DNA from: UBA2377 sp964525935
GTDB lineage: Bacteria > Verrucomicrobiota > Verrucomicrobiia > Opitutales > Opitutaceae
Assembly (NCBI GenBank): GCA_964525935.1
Contig: CAZGJZ010000005.1
Location: 1-64,000, forward strand
DNA: 64,000 bases
Direction of reading: 5' to 3'
A program made the translations under genes and the position numbers. Below, piece after piece: positions 8,488 to 16,593 of this stretch. The notes under the pieces are model-generated. The model was not told where the DNA came from. It worked only from the letters and a program-made list of their open reading frames with translations, and searched no databases. Every line of letters starts with the position of its first letter. Within the stretch, counting starts at the first letter, position 1.

Positions 8488-10206
8488 TCAGCTGCGAGCC
8501 GGGGCGGCGGGCCGCACGGCGAGTTCGATGGCGGCGATGGTGATGGGCGTGGCGCCACCGTTTTCAACGGTGATTTCGTTCCAGCCATCGCGCACGAGCG
8601 AAACGGGAAAGCGGAAATCGTAACCGGTGTGCGCCGGCGTGAGCTGCGTGAGCGGGCCGCAGGGGAAGAGGAGTTTGTTCGTGGGGGCAGCTTCGAGACT
8701 CGGCCAGCAGCCGTTGATCGAGACCGGGAGCGCGGCGCATTTCTCATCGGACTTGAGCACGATCTGGATGACGAGCTCGAGGCCGCGGTCGGCGGGCTCG
8801 GCGCACATCGGGATGCGGAAGAGGTGGTTCGCGACCGGCGGGAGGATGACCGGCAACTGCGGCGTGACCTCGAACGGCGGCAACACCAGACCGTAGCCGG
8901 CGAGGGAAAACGTGTAGTGCTTCGGCCGGCCGCGCAGCCACTCGAGCGAGTGGATGTGGCGGATCGCGGTGTAGTCGGAGATGAGGCCGGGCGTGCGCGC
9001 CTGGTCGGTGCAATAGAAGTTGAACCACTCGATCGCCTCGGCGCCGAGCACGAGCTTGCCCGCGGCGTTGGCGTGGAGCATCTCGTGGCTCGAGGAGATG
9101 TAGCGGATGTTCTGGCTGTGGTTGAGCGCGGGCGAGTGCGTCGGCAGGCTGTTGGCACCGTCCTCGATCACGCCGTAAATCGTGACGCGGTCGCCGAGCC
9201 TGGCGCGCAACGTGTCGTGCGGCATTTCCCACGACGTGCACCAAAAACCCGACGGGGCCACAAAATCGAGCGTGCCTTCACGCGCGAGCGTCACGACGTC
9301 GAGCCCGATGCTCTTGAGCGTTTCCAGCTGGCCGGGGATGCGCATGCCGAACGGATACGGGCGGCCGGTCTGCGCGGCGCGGCGCTCGGTGAGCGCGCGG
9401 ATGCTGCGGATCCAGTCGTTCATCATCGCGATGGTTTCGGGCGTGGCGTTGGGCTCGCAGCAGAGCGGCTGGCGCCACCAGTCGAGTTCGAGGCCCTCGT
9501 AGTCGTAATCTTCCACGACTTCCCTGATCTGGGCATACATCAGGTCGCGGACCTCGGCCTTCTCGAAATTCAGGCCGGTGCGGTAGCCGGGCTCATACAT
9601 CGTGGGCGAGTAGCCGCTGTGCTTGAGCCGCATCGCGGGATCCTTGAGCAACGGCACGTTGAAGAAACTGCCCTGGAGGTTTTTGTGTCCGTGATAGTCG
9701 TTCATCCGGATGGTGACCCACGGGGAGATACCGCGGCGCCGGCAGGCCTTGGCCGCCTCGGCGAGCCAGTCGACGCCCGCGTCGAGCAAGTCCTGGTATT
9801 GGTCCATGAACGCCATGATGCGGTCGATGAACTGCTCGACCGCCTCGGGCTCGGTCGCGCCCTGGCACGGCGCGTGGCCGCGGAAATACTCGCGGTCGCC
9901 GCGTTTGTAGCCGTCGAGGATCGTGGGGATGACTTTGCTCGGATACCACGCGCGCGAGGCGTTGGCGTTGACGAGAAAGGTGTCCACGCCGCTGTCGGCG
10001 AGCACGTCAACGTAGCGGTGGATCGCCGAGGCCTTGAACGGGCCGCCCACCGGACGCGGCGATGACTCGGGCTGGCCGGTGCGGGGATTGGTGATGAGCT
10101 GGAGCTTGAAATCCTCCGGCTGCCATTTCTCGGGGTTGTAGAAGAAAACGCAGCTGTCGCCGTTGAACAGGTTGCGGTGGCGGGCCGCGAGGGGTCGGGT
10201 GGTCAT
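8488..10206 (-). CDS. Uncharacterised TIM-barrel glycoside hydrolase-like protein
   Basis: A 572-residue protein without signal peptide. Its central part reads as a (beta/alpha)8 glycoside-hydrolase-like barrel: SGVDTFLVNAN early, GISPWVTIRMND in the middle, and YEGLELDWWRQP with an acidic residue at a strand end as in GHL-type families. From about residue 440 the protein turns beta-rich (accessory sandwich). No CAZy family can be assigned with confidence. It is in the middle of the leftward operon, 18 bp after the lyase gene and 9 bp before the xylose-isomerase-like gene, so it probably acts on the same sugar. A hydrolase role is inferred from fold hints and context only. Confidence 0.7.
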   Translation of the reverse strand: MTTRPLAARHRNLFNGDSCVFFYNPEKWQPEDFKLQLITNPRTGQPESSPRPVGGPFKASAIHRYVDVLADSGVDTFLVNANASRAWYPSKVIPTILDGYKRGDREYFRGHAPCQGATEPEAVEQFIDRIMAFMDQYQDLLDAGVDWLAEAAKACRRRGISPWVTIRMNDYHGHKNLQGSFFNVPLLKDPAMRLKHSGYSPTMYEPGYRTGLNFEKAEVRDLMYAQIREVVEDYDYEGLELDWWRQPLCCEPNATPETIAMMNDWIRSIRALTERRAAQTGRPYPFGMRIPGQLETLKSIGLDVVTLAREGTLDFVAPSGFWCTSWEMPHDTLRARLGDRVTIYGVIEDGANSLPTHSPALNHSQNIRYISSSHEMLHANAAGKLVLGAEAIEWFNFYCTDQARTPGLISDYTAIRHIHSLEWLRGRPKHYTFSLAGYGLVLPPFEVTPQLPVILPPVANHLFRIPMCAEPADRGLELVIQIVLKSDEKCAALPVSINGCWPSLEAAPTNKLLFPCGPLTQLTPAHTGYDFRFPVSLVRDGWNEITVENGGATPITIAAIELAVRPAAPARS

Positions 10207-10224
10207 GGGGTAAAAGCAGTGGGG

Positions 10225-11118
10225 TCAAGGCGCCCAGCCGGCGGGCAGCGCAGCGCGGAAGCGGACGAAATCCTCCTCCGTCGCGGTCGCGTAGGGCGGC
10301 AGCAGGCGCAGGGGAAAGGTGGGGTCGGAGACCCGGAAGAGCATCTTGTCGAAGGCGCCATCGATGTGAAAGCGGTTCGCCGAGAGCTCGCGCAAGGTGG
10401 CGACCATCGCACGCAGGTCGGCGACATCGGCGGTGCGACGCGCATCATCACCGGCAACGAAGGCCCGGGCGCGCGTGTAGTTCACCGAGGCCAGCGAGAT
10501 CAGGAAGCCGACGTCATGCGTGCGGCGCGCGATGGCGTAGCCAAACTCGGTGAAGAAAAAGCGCAGGCGCGGCGAAACCGTGAGCAGGTCGGCGAGGACC
10601 GCGGGATCATCGGTGCTGGATTTCACCGCGACGAAGTTCGGGTGCGCTGCGGCGAGCCGGTGGTATTCCACCGAGGTGAGCAGGCGCTTGGTGCGGAGGA
10701 GATTGTAGTGGTGGAAATTGCTGTCGGGGAAACGGCCGCAAGTCTCGGCAAAGAACACGTCGAGCTCGCGGTCGTTGAGCGCGCCCCAGGAGGGCAGGGA
10801 AATCTGGAATTCGCGAAACCCCAGCGCATGGCCGCGGCCGATGCGTTCGAGGATCGTCGGCAGCGAGAGCGAGACGACGCCGAGCATCGGCGAGGCGGCG
10901 CTCTCCCGCGCACTCCGCCAAAATGCCGCCGCGATGCGGTCGAATTGTTTTTCCGTGACCGCGTAGCCTTCGCCCGCCGTGCCGAAGACATAAATGTGCC
11001 GCGTCAGCCCGCGCGCGATGGTGTGCACCTGCCGGCAGAAACGGTCTTCGTCGAATTCGTCGCGTTCCGTCCAGGGGACGACGGCGGTGGCAAGAATCGC
11101 AGCGGGGGTGGAGCTCAT
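10225..11118 (-). CDS. Dihydrodipicolinate synthase/N-acetylneuraminate lyase family protein
   Basis: A 297-residue class I (Schiff-base) aldolase. FGTAGEG (residues 45-51) is the carboxylate-binding loop (GTTGE in DapA), Tyr138 (HHYNLL) is the catalytic Tyr, and K166 in VAVKSSTDD is the Schiff-base lysine. The family cleaves or forms 2-keto-3-deoxy acids (NanA, KDG aldolase, KdgD) or makes dihydrodipicolinate. Here it is the first structural gene after a GntR regulator in a sugar-acid operon, so a catabolic keto-acid lyase is more likely than lysine synthesis. There is a second, unrelated aldolase (HpcH/HpaI) in the divergent arm. Confidence 0.85.
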   Translation of the reverse strand: MSSTPAAILATAVVPWTERDEFDEDRFCRQVHTIARGLTRHIYVFGTAGEGYAVTEKQFDRIAAAFWRSARESAASPMLGVVSLSLPTILERIGRGHALGFREFQISLPSWGALNDRELDVFFAETCGRFPDSNFHHYNLLRTKRLLTSVEYHRLAAAHPNFVAVKSSTDDPAVLADLLTVSPRLRFFFTEFGYAIARRTHDVGFLISLASVNYTRARAFVAGDDARRTADVADLRAMVATLRELSANRFHIDGAFDKMLFRVSDPTFPLRLLPPYATATEEDFVRFRAALPAGWAP

Positions 11119-11161
11119 GACTGGAAGCGCGGGAATGGAGGCAGCGTCAGGCGATCCCGGG

Positions 11162-11908
11162 TCAGGAACCGTAGACCAGCTCTTCGGCCGTCAGCTCGCG
11201 GACGATGGCGCCACTCTCGGCCTGCGTCATCCGGCGCAGGGTGGTGTCGATGATATCCTGGATATGTCGCTCCATCGCGCGCTTCGCCGCGGCGGCATTG
11301 CCCCGGGCGATTGCCTCGTAAATCTCACGGTGACTCGCAAGCACCACCACCCGGCGCGCATCCCGCTGCGCCTTGTCCGCCGGCGCCTGCTCGGCTCCCG
11401 ACGGGCCGGAAACCACGCGGTTGATGAGGTGCAGGCGGAGAATTTCCTTTTTCATCAGGTCGCTTTTGGCCGCCGTCATGATGGCGAGGTGAAAACGCAC
11501 GTCCTGGCGCGCGAGTTCGCTGATCAGGGGCTCTTCCTGCCTGGCCGCATTGACGCGCTCGGTCAGCCCGTGCATCGCCTCAAGCGCCAGCTGGATCTCG
11601 TGGAGCTCCGCCTCGGTGTGGTTCGCCGCCGCCATGCCGGCGGCGTGTGATTCGAGCGCCAGGCGCAGATCACACATCTCGCGAAATTCCTTCACATCCA
11701 TCTTCTTCACGCTCGCGCCCAGGCGCGCCCGGATGCTCACGAGGCCGTCCGCCTCCAGCTTGCGCAACGCATCGCGCACCGGCGTGCGGCTCACGCCGAT
11801 TTCATCCGACAGCAATTCGGTCATCAACGCCTGTCCGGGCGGATATTCCCCACTCAGGATCCGCTTACGGATGTAATCGTATGCCACATCGGTGTTGACA
11901 TGTCTCAT
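11162..11908 (-). CDS. GntR family transcriptional regulator, FCD (FadR-type) domain
   Basis: A 248-residue regulator. Residues 1-70 are a winged helix of GntR type (YDYIRKRILSGEYPPGQ, then SDEIGVSRTPVRDALRKLE and ADGLV). Residues about 90-215 are an all-helical FCD sensor domain with its acid/His ligand pattern (DVRFHLAI; SHREIYEAI). FCD regulators bind small organic or sugar acids and usually repress neighbouring catabolic genes. The ATG at 11908 is preferred to a TTG two codons upstream. The gene sits at the centre of two divergent operons, and a TGTATACA palindrome lies just upstream at 11928-11935, so control of both arms and of itself is likely. Confidence 0.9.
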   Translation of the reverse strand: MRHVNTDVAYDYIRKRILSGEYPPGQALMTELLSDEIGVSRTPVRDALRKLEADGLVSIRARLGASVKKMDVKEFREMCDLRLALESHAAGMAAANHTEAELHEIQLALEAMHGLTERVNAARQEEPLISELARQDVRFHLAIMTAAKSDLMKKEILRLHLINRVVSGPSGAEQAPADKAQRDARRVVVLASHREIYEAIARGNAAAAKRAMERHIQDIIDTTLRRMTQAESGAIVRELTAEELVYGS

Positions 11909-11927
11909 CGGCAAATGGAAATACAGG

Positions 11928-11940
11928 TGTATACATTATA
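11928..11940 (-). promoter_or_regulatory. Candidate GntR operator TGTATACA overlapping a -10 box
   Basis: The perfect 8-bp palindrome TGTATACA (11928-11935) fits the GTATAC-centred sites of several FadR/FCD-type GntR regulators. On the minus strand a consensus TATAAT (11940-11935) directly abuts and overlaps it by one base. Transcription toward the regulator would then start about on the operator and give a leader of roughly 20 nt before the ATG at 11908. A good -35 box was not found. Binding is inferred. Confidence 0.45.
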
Positions 11941-12043
11941 AACAAGACGGAATCGCGGTTGGGGTTTCTCGGCTAGCTGTAGCACCAGACCGCCTTAATC
12001 ATTGATCCCCGCTGACACTGTCTTGCTCCATAGCATCCCCTCC

Positions 12044-13057
12044 ATGCATTCTGTTCTTATCATCGGCTGTGGCAGCATCGGTGAGCGCCATCTGCGCTGT
12101 TTTTTGCAATCGGGTCGCGCGCGCGTGACGGCCTGTGATGCGAGCCCCGCGCTCCTCCAGCGCATCGCCGCGGAATACAAGGTGCCCGTTTTCGCCGACG
12201 CCACGCAGGCGCTCGCCCAGCCGGTCGACGCGGTCGTGATCTGCACACCCGCGCACCTGCACGTGCCGATGGCGCTGCAGGCCTTCAAGCTGGGCAAACA
12301 CGTCCTCATCGAAAAGCCCCTCTCCCAATCCCTTGCCGGCGTGGACGAACTCCTCCAAGCGCAGGCCCGGTCCGGGCGCCAGGCCGCCGTCGCCTACGTG
12401 CTGCACGTTTTTCCGTTTCTCGCGGCGGCCCGCGATTTTCTCCGCCGTGGCGAACTCGGGCCGGTGAAACACGTCACGCTCACCAGCGGCCAGCCCTTCC
12501 ACCGGATGCGTCCGGCCCACACGGTGCATTATTCGAAGACTTACTACCGCGACCGCAAAATGGGTGGCGGTGCCATCCAGGATGCCCTCACGCACACCGC
12601 CAACTGGGTCGAGAGCGTCATCGGCCCCACCGACAGCCTGATCTGTGACTGCGCGCACCAGGTGCTTCCCGAGGTCACCGTGGAGGACACCGTGCATATC
12701 AGTGCGCGCCACGGCAGCGTCCTCGTCAACTACACGCTCAACCAGTTTCAGGCCCCCAATGAAACGACGCTGCAATTCAACACCGCCACCGGCAGCGTGA
12801 AGATCGAATATCACCGCCAGCGCTGGGGTGTATTCCGCGAAGGCGACGCCGACTGGACCTGGCACGAGGCTCCGGTGCCCGAGCGCGATGCCCACTTTAT
12901 CAAGCAGGCCAACTGCTTCCTCGATCAGATCGAGGGCCGCCCCGCGCAGCTCTGCTCCCTGCCGGCCGCCGTGCAAACCCTGCGCTTCAATCTCGCCGCC
13001 CTCGCCTCCGCCGATGCCGGCGGTGCCCGTGTCGTCTGCGCCTCCCTCCATGCCTGA
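12044..13057 (+). CDS. Gfo/Idh/MocA family oxidoreductase
   Basis: A 337-residue NAD(P)-dependent oxidoreductase. LIIGCGSIGERH at the N-terminus is the Rossmann loop and IEKPLSQS contains the conserved EKP lysine. The C-terminal half is the alpha/beta dimerisation and substrate domain, with GGGAIQDALTHTANW holding the conserved Asp/His region. The ATG at 12044 places the Rossmann loop at the start. It is the first gene of the rightward operon divergent from the GntR gene and overlaps the next, related gene by 8 bp. These enzymes oxidise or reduce sugars, inositols and sugar acids, some transiently at C3; the substrate here is unknown. Confidence 0.9.
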   Translation: MHSVLIIGCGSIGERHLRCFLQSGRARVTACDASPALLQRIAAEYKVPVFADATQALAQPVDAVVICTPAHLHVPMALQAFKLGKHVLIEKPLSQSLAGVDELLQAQARSGRQAAVAYVLHVFPFLAAARDFLRRGELGPVKHVTLTSGQPFHRMRPAHTVHYSKTYYRDRKMGGGAIQDALTHTANWVESVIGPTDSLICDCAHQVLPEVTVEDTVHISARHGSVLVNYTLNQFQAPNETTLQFNTATGSVKIEYHRQRWGVFREGDADWTWHEAPVPERDAHFIKQANCFLDQIEGRPAQLCSLPAAVQTLRFNLAALASADAGGARVVCASLHA

Positions 13058-14015
13058 CGCGCCGCTGCGCCTCGCGATGCTCGGCATGATCCCGGGCAAC
13101 GGCCATCCGTTCTCCTGGTCGTCGATCATCAACAGCTACGATCCCGCCGCGCTCGCGTCGTGCCCCTATCCGGGCATCACCCAATACATGAGCGCGCACG
13201 CCCCCGACACCGTGCGCATCCCCGGCGCCCGCGTGACGCACCTCTGGACCGACGACCCCGCCGAGGCCCCGCTCGTCGCCGCCACCGCCCTCATTCCGCA
13301 CATCGTCAAAAAGCCCGAGGACGTCATCGGCCACGTCGACGCCGTGTTTATTTCCACCGACGACGGTTTCGAACACGTGCGCCGCGCCCGGCCCTTCGTC
13401 GAAGCCGGCCTGCCGGTGTTTGTCGACAAACCCCTCGCCACGAGCCTCGCCGATCTCGCCACCTTCATCGCCTGGGAAAAAGCCGGCGCGCGCATCCTCT
13501 CCTCCAGCGGCATGCGTTACGCCCCCGAGATCGACCGCTACCTCGCCGGTCAACCCGGCGCCGCCAGCCTCGGCCCGTTGCGCTGGATTTCCAGCACCGG
13601 CGCCAAGGCTTGGGAAAATTACGGCATCCACGCCCTCGAGCCGGTGTTCCGCCTCCTCGGCCCCGGCTTCACCTCCATCCGCCTCGAGACCGCCCCCGGC
13701 CTCGAGGTCGCGCACCTCACGCATCGTTCCGGCACACAGGTCACGCTCCCGATGATCTACGACGGTGGCGCCACCTTCGGCACGATCCACCTCTGCGGCA
13801 CCGCCGGTCAGGCGACGATCCGCTGCACCGACACCTACACAACCTTCCGCCGCCAGCTCGTCGCCTACGTCGATTTCCTGCGCACGGGAAAATCCGCGTA
13901 TCCTTTTTCCGACACAGTCGAGCTGATGGCCGTCCTCATCGCCGGCCTCCGCAGCCGGGCGGCCGCATCGCGCCGCGTCGATCTCGCGGAAATCCTCTCC
14001 GAACTTTCACCATGA
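13050..14015 (+). CDS. Gfo/Idh/MocA family oxidoreductase (second copy)
   Basis: A 321-residue protein of the same superfamily as its upstream neighbour but clearly divergent. The N-terminal segment reads LAMLGMIPGNGHPF rather than a plain GxGxxG loop. VDAVFISTDD and FVDKPLATS give the second half of the nucleotide domain with the conserved Lys, and NYGIHALEPVFRLLG supplies the expected His region. The start overlaps the previous stop by 8 bp, and its stop overlaps the next ATG by 4 bp (ATGA), so tight translational coupling is expected. The altered first loop may mean changed cofactor handling. The pair may act as a two-subunit or two-step oxidoreductase, which is speculation. Confidence 0.85.
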   Translation: MPDAPLRLAMLGMIPGNGHPFSWSSIINSYDPAALASCPYPGITQYMSAHAPDTVRIPGARVTHLWTDDPAEAPLVAATALIPHIVKKPEDVIGHVDAVFISTDDGFEHVRRARPFVEAGLPVFVDKPLATSLADLATFIAWEKAGARILSSSGMRYAPEIDRYLAGQPGAASLGPLRWISSTGAKAWENYGIHALEPVFRLLGPGFTSIRLETAPGLEVAHLTHRSGTQVTLPMIYDGGATFGTIHLCGTAGQATIRCTDTYTTFRRQLVAYVDFLRTGKSAYPFSDTVELMAVLIAGLRSRAAASRRVDLAEILSELSP

Positions 14016-14830
14016 AACTCCCCTCCAGCCGGATCCTCCAACTGCTCCGCGAAAACCGCTTCCCCTCCGTCCTCAAGCTCAACCTCGCCGATCCGCGAGT
14101 GGTCGAGGCCGCCGGCGCCTCCGGGATTGATGCCCTCTGGCTCTGCCAGGAACACGTCGCCAACGACTGGCTCAACCTTGAGCACATGATCCGCGCCGCC
14201 CGCATCCACGGCATCGACACGCTCGTGCGCGTCGCCAAGGGCGGCTACAGCGACTACGTGCGCCCGCTCGAGTCCGGCGCCACCGGCATCATCGTGCCGC
14301 ACGTCGCCAGCGTGGCCGAGGCCCAACAGATCATCGAGTGGACGCGGTTTCACCCGCTCGGCAAACGCGCCCTCGATGGCGGCAACATCGACGGCATGTT
14401 TTGCCTCGTCCCGCAGGAGGAATACCTCCGCCACAGCAACACCGAGCGCATCGTGATTCTTCAGATCGAGTCCCCCGAGGCGCTGGAACACGTCGAGGCC
14501 ATCGCCGCGCTGCCGGGTTTCAACGGCTTCCTCTTCGGCCCGGGTGATTTCAGCCACCGCATCGGCAAGGCCGGGCAGATCACCGCCCCCGAAGTCGTCG
14601 CCGCCCGCCAGCGCGTCGCCCGCGCCGCGCGCGCCCACGGCAAATTCGCCATGACCTCCGGCCTCTTCGCCCCGGTCGCCGACCTCGTCGCCGAGGGCCA
14701 CGGAGTCTTCAACATCGGCGCCGACGTCATCGGCATCACCACCTACATCGCCCAGCGCCTGGAAGTGCTGCGCGGCCAGGTGGAGAAACTTCCGCCTCCC
14801 TCCTCTCTTGCCCGCTCTCCCTATGCCTGA
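14012..14830 (+). CDS. HpcH/HpaI aldolase/citrate lyase family protein
   Basis: A 272-residue class II (divalent metal) pyruvate aldolase-type barrel related to RhmA, GarL and HpaI. VRVAKGGYSDYVRPLESGA resembles the family segment with the catalytic Arg, GIIVPHV follows, VILQIESPEALEHV carries the metal-binding Glu, and FGPGDFSHRIG matches GPxDLS with the metal-binding Asp. Family members cleave 2-keto-3-deoxy sugar acids to pyruvate plus an aldehyde. Start ATG at 14012 overlaps the previous stop by 4 bp. With a dehydratase-like gene and dehydrogenases around it, breakdown of a non-phosphorylated keto-deoxy acid is plausible. Confidence 0.85.
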   Translation: MKLPSSRILQLLRENRFPSVLKLNLADPRVVEAAGASGIDALWLCQEHVANDWLNLEHMIRAARIHGIDTLVRVAKGGYSDYVRPLESGATGIIVPHVASVAEAQQIIEWTRFHPLGKRALDGGNIDGMFCLVPQEEYLRHSNTERIVILQIESPEALEHVEAIAALPGFNGFLFGPGDFSHRIGKAGQITAPEVVAARQRVARAARAHGKFAMTSGLFAPVADLVAEGHGVFNIGADVIGITTYIAQRLEVLRGQVEKLPPPSSLARSPYA

Positions 14831-15608
14831 AGTCCCTTCCTTTTCCCTCCACGGCAAAGTCGTGGTGCAATTCGGCGGCACCGGCCTTCTCGGCCGGGCC
14901 CTCGTCTCCGCGCTTGGCACCGCTGGTGCGACACTCGTCGTGGCCTCGCGCAGCCGCGCCTCGCTCAACGACCTCGCCGCCGCCGAGCAAGCCGCCGGCC
15001 GCACCGTGCAAGTCGACGAGGTCGACATCGGCGCCGAAGCCTCCCTCCACGCCCTCCGCGACCGCCTCCTCGCCCAACACGGCCGCATCGACGGCATCGT
15101 CTTCAACGCCGTCAGCCGCCCGATGAAGTCGTTCAACGACGACCTCGCCGCGTGGAAATCCTCGATGGACACCAACGCCACCGGCTTTTTCGCCACGGTC
15201 CGCGCCTTCGGCGACGCCATGGCCGCGAAAAAATCCGGCAGCATCGTCAACATCTCCTCGCAGATGGGCAGCATCGGCATGAACCCGTGGCTCTACGAAG
15301 GCACCAACATGGGCGCCCCGCCGGATTATTTTTTTCACAAGGGCGGCATGAACAACCTCACGCGCTATCTCGCTTCGCACTACGGCTCGGCCAACGTCCG
15401 CGTGAACACCGTCTCCCCCGGCGGCATCTACAATCCCGAGAAGCCGCAGGCCGACGCCTTTCTCGCGCGTTACGCCCCAATGACCATGCTCGGCCGCATG
15501 GGCGACGCCGCGGAGATCGGCGGCAGCGTCGTTTTCCTGCTCAGCGACGCCTCCACCTACATCACCGGCGCCAACCTCGCCGTGGACGGCGGCTACACCG
15601 CCAAGTAG
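14823..15608 (+). CDS. SDR family oxidoreductase
   Basis: A 261-residue short-chain dehydrogenase. GGTGLLGRAL replaces the common TGxxxGIG loop, as in UxuB/KduD-like and dTDP-sugar-like SDRs. VNISSQMGS holds the catalytic Ser and YFFHK the Tyr-x3-Lys pair. The segment before it (YEGTNMGAPPDYF) is longer than usual and may shape the substrate pocket. The ATG at 14823 is preferred to a TTG at 14808; it overlaps the aldolase stop by 8 bp. It is followed 39 bp later by a related SDR. Likely substrate is a keto-sugar acid of the operon's pathway. Confidence 0.88.
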   Translation: MPEVPSFSLHGKVVVQFGGTGLLGRALVSALGTAGATLVVASRSRASLNDLAAAEQAAGRTVQVDEVDIGAEASLHALRDRLLAQHGRIDGIVFNAVSRPMKSFNDDLAAWKSSMDTNATGFFATVRAFGDAMAAKKSGSIVNISSQMGSIGMNPWLYEGTNMGAPPDYFFHKGGMNNLTRYLASHYGSANVRVNTVSPGGIYNPEKPQADAFLARYAPMTMLGRMGDAAEIGGSVVFLLSDASTYITGANLAVDGGYTAK

Positions 15609-15647
15609 TCCGCCGCCCACGCCCCGGCCTTCATCCCGGCCGTTGCC

Positions 15648-16427
15648 ATGAACCCCGCACTCACGCTTCAGGGTAAAACCGTCTGGATCACCGGCGGCGC
15701 CGGCTACCTCGGCTCCGTCATCACGCGCGAACTCGACGCGCAATGCACCAAGGTCATCTGCATTGATCTCCCCGGGCGTGCCGAAGCCCTCGTGCGCGAA
15801 CACGCCCTCGCGCGCACCGTGCCGCTCTCCCTCGACGTCAACGATGCCGCCGCCCTCCCCGCGGCGATCGATGCCGTCATCGCCACGCACGGCGTGCCCG
15901 ACGGCGTCGCGCATCTCGCCTTCGCCTCCTCCAGCGGCCACACGCTTGAGACGCTGCCCGCCGCCGAGTTTCAAAAGACCCTCGACCTCGCCGTCACGCC
16001 CACCTTCGTCCTCTGCCGCGCACTCGCCGAGAAGATGAAACCCCGCGGCACCGGCAGCATCGTGCTTTTTTCCAGCATGTATGGCGTCGTCTCGCCCGAC
16101 CCGCGCATCTACCGCGACCCGCTGAAACCCAACCCCATCGACTATGGCGCCGGCAAGGCCGCCCTCCTGCAACTCGCCCGCTACCTCGCCGTGCACTACG
16201 GCCCGTCCGGCCTGCGCTTCAATTGCGTGACCCCAGGGCCGTTTCCGAACCCCGCCGCGCAGAAAGCCTACCCGGCCTTCGTCGACGACCTTTCGAAAAA
16301 AACCGCGCTCAACCGCATCGGCACCAACCAGGAGATCGTCGGACCCGTGTTATTCCTGCTCTCCGACAGCGCCTCCTTCGTCACCGGCCACAGCCTCGCC
16401 GTCGACGGCGGCTGGACCGCGTGGTGA
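15648..16427 (+). CDS. SDR family oxidoreductase
   Basis: A 259-residue short-chain dehydrogenase similar in style to the gene before it. GGAGYLGSVI is the cofactor loop, VLFSSMYGV contains the catalytic Ser, and YGAGK provides Tyr-x3-Lys. An insertion DPRIYRDPLKPNP precedes the active-site Tyr in the same place as the insertion of the preceding SDR, so the two are probably old duplicates. It is the last gene of the rightward operon and is followed by a tRNA gene. Two adjacent SDRs suggest two successive redox steps, or two epimeric substrates. Confidence 0.88.
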   Translation: MNPALTLQGKTVWITGGAGYLGSVITRELDAQCTKVICIDLPGRAEALVREHALARTVPLSLDVNDAAALPAAIDAVIATHGVPDGVAHLAFASSSGHTLETLPAAEFQKTLDLAVTPTFVLCRALAEKMKPRGTGSIVLFSSMYGVVSPDPRIYRDPLKPNPIDYGAGKAALLQLARYLAVHYGPSGLRFNCVTPGPFPNPAAQKAYPAFVDDLSKKTALNRIGTNQEIVGPVLFLLSDSASFVTGHSLAVDGGWTAW

Positions 16428-16485
16428 GCAGGCCCGCGATGCCGTCTTGCGCCCGGCGATGCATCCCTTACCAAGGGCAGCGCAC

Positions 16486-16561
16486 GGGCCTATAGCTCAA
16501 CGGTTAGAGCAGAGGACTCATAATCCTTTGGTTCAGGGTTCGAATCCCTGTGGGCCCACCA
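16486..16561 (+). tRNA. tRNA with CAT anticodon, probably tRNA-Ile2(CAU)
   Basis: A full 76-nt cloverleaf with encoded CCA can be folded. The acceptor arm GGGCCTA pairs with TGGGCCC, the D arm is GCTC/GAGC, the anticodon stem GAGGA/TCCTT encloses CTCATAA, and the T arm is CAGGG/CCCTG around TTCGAAT. The anticodon is CAT. The GACTCATAATC..TTGGT context and G/C-rich acceptor arm look more like lysidine-modified tRNA-Ile2 than elongator tRNA-Met, while the initiator is excluded because the first pair is intact and the anticodon stem lacks three G:C pairs. The Ile/Met choice needs a scan. Confidence 0.93.
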
Positions 16562-16593
16562 CTCCGCCGGCCCACCGCGTCCTTTTCCACTGC

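Noticed and set aside
10225..11118. Annotation as lysine-biosynthetic dapA
   Set aside because: The lyase family is shared, but the gene heads a GntR-controlled sugar-acid operon; without phylogeny the biosynthetic role is less likely.
6518..11118. A sialic-acid (nan) catabolic locus
   Set aside because: A BNR protein and a NanA-like lyase are present, but no ManNAc kinase, epimerase or sialic-acid transporter was seen, and the other enzymes point to non-phosphorylated sugar acids.
16486..16561. tRNA as an integration site of a genomic island
   Set aside because: No integrase, no duplicated tRNA 3' end and no change of composition were seen around it.
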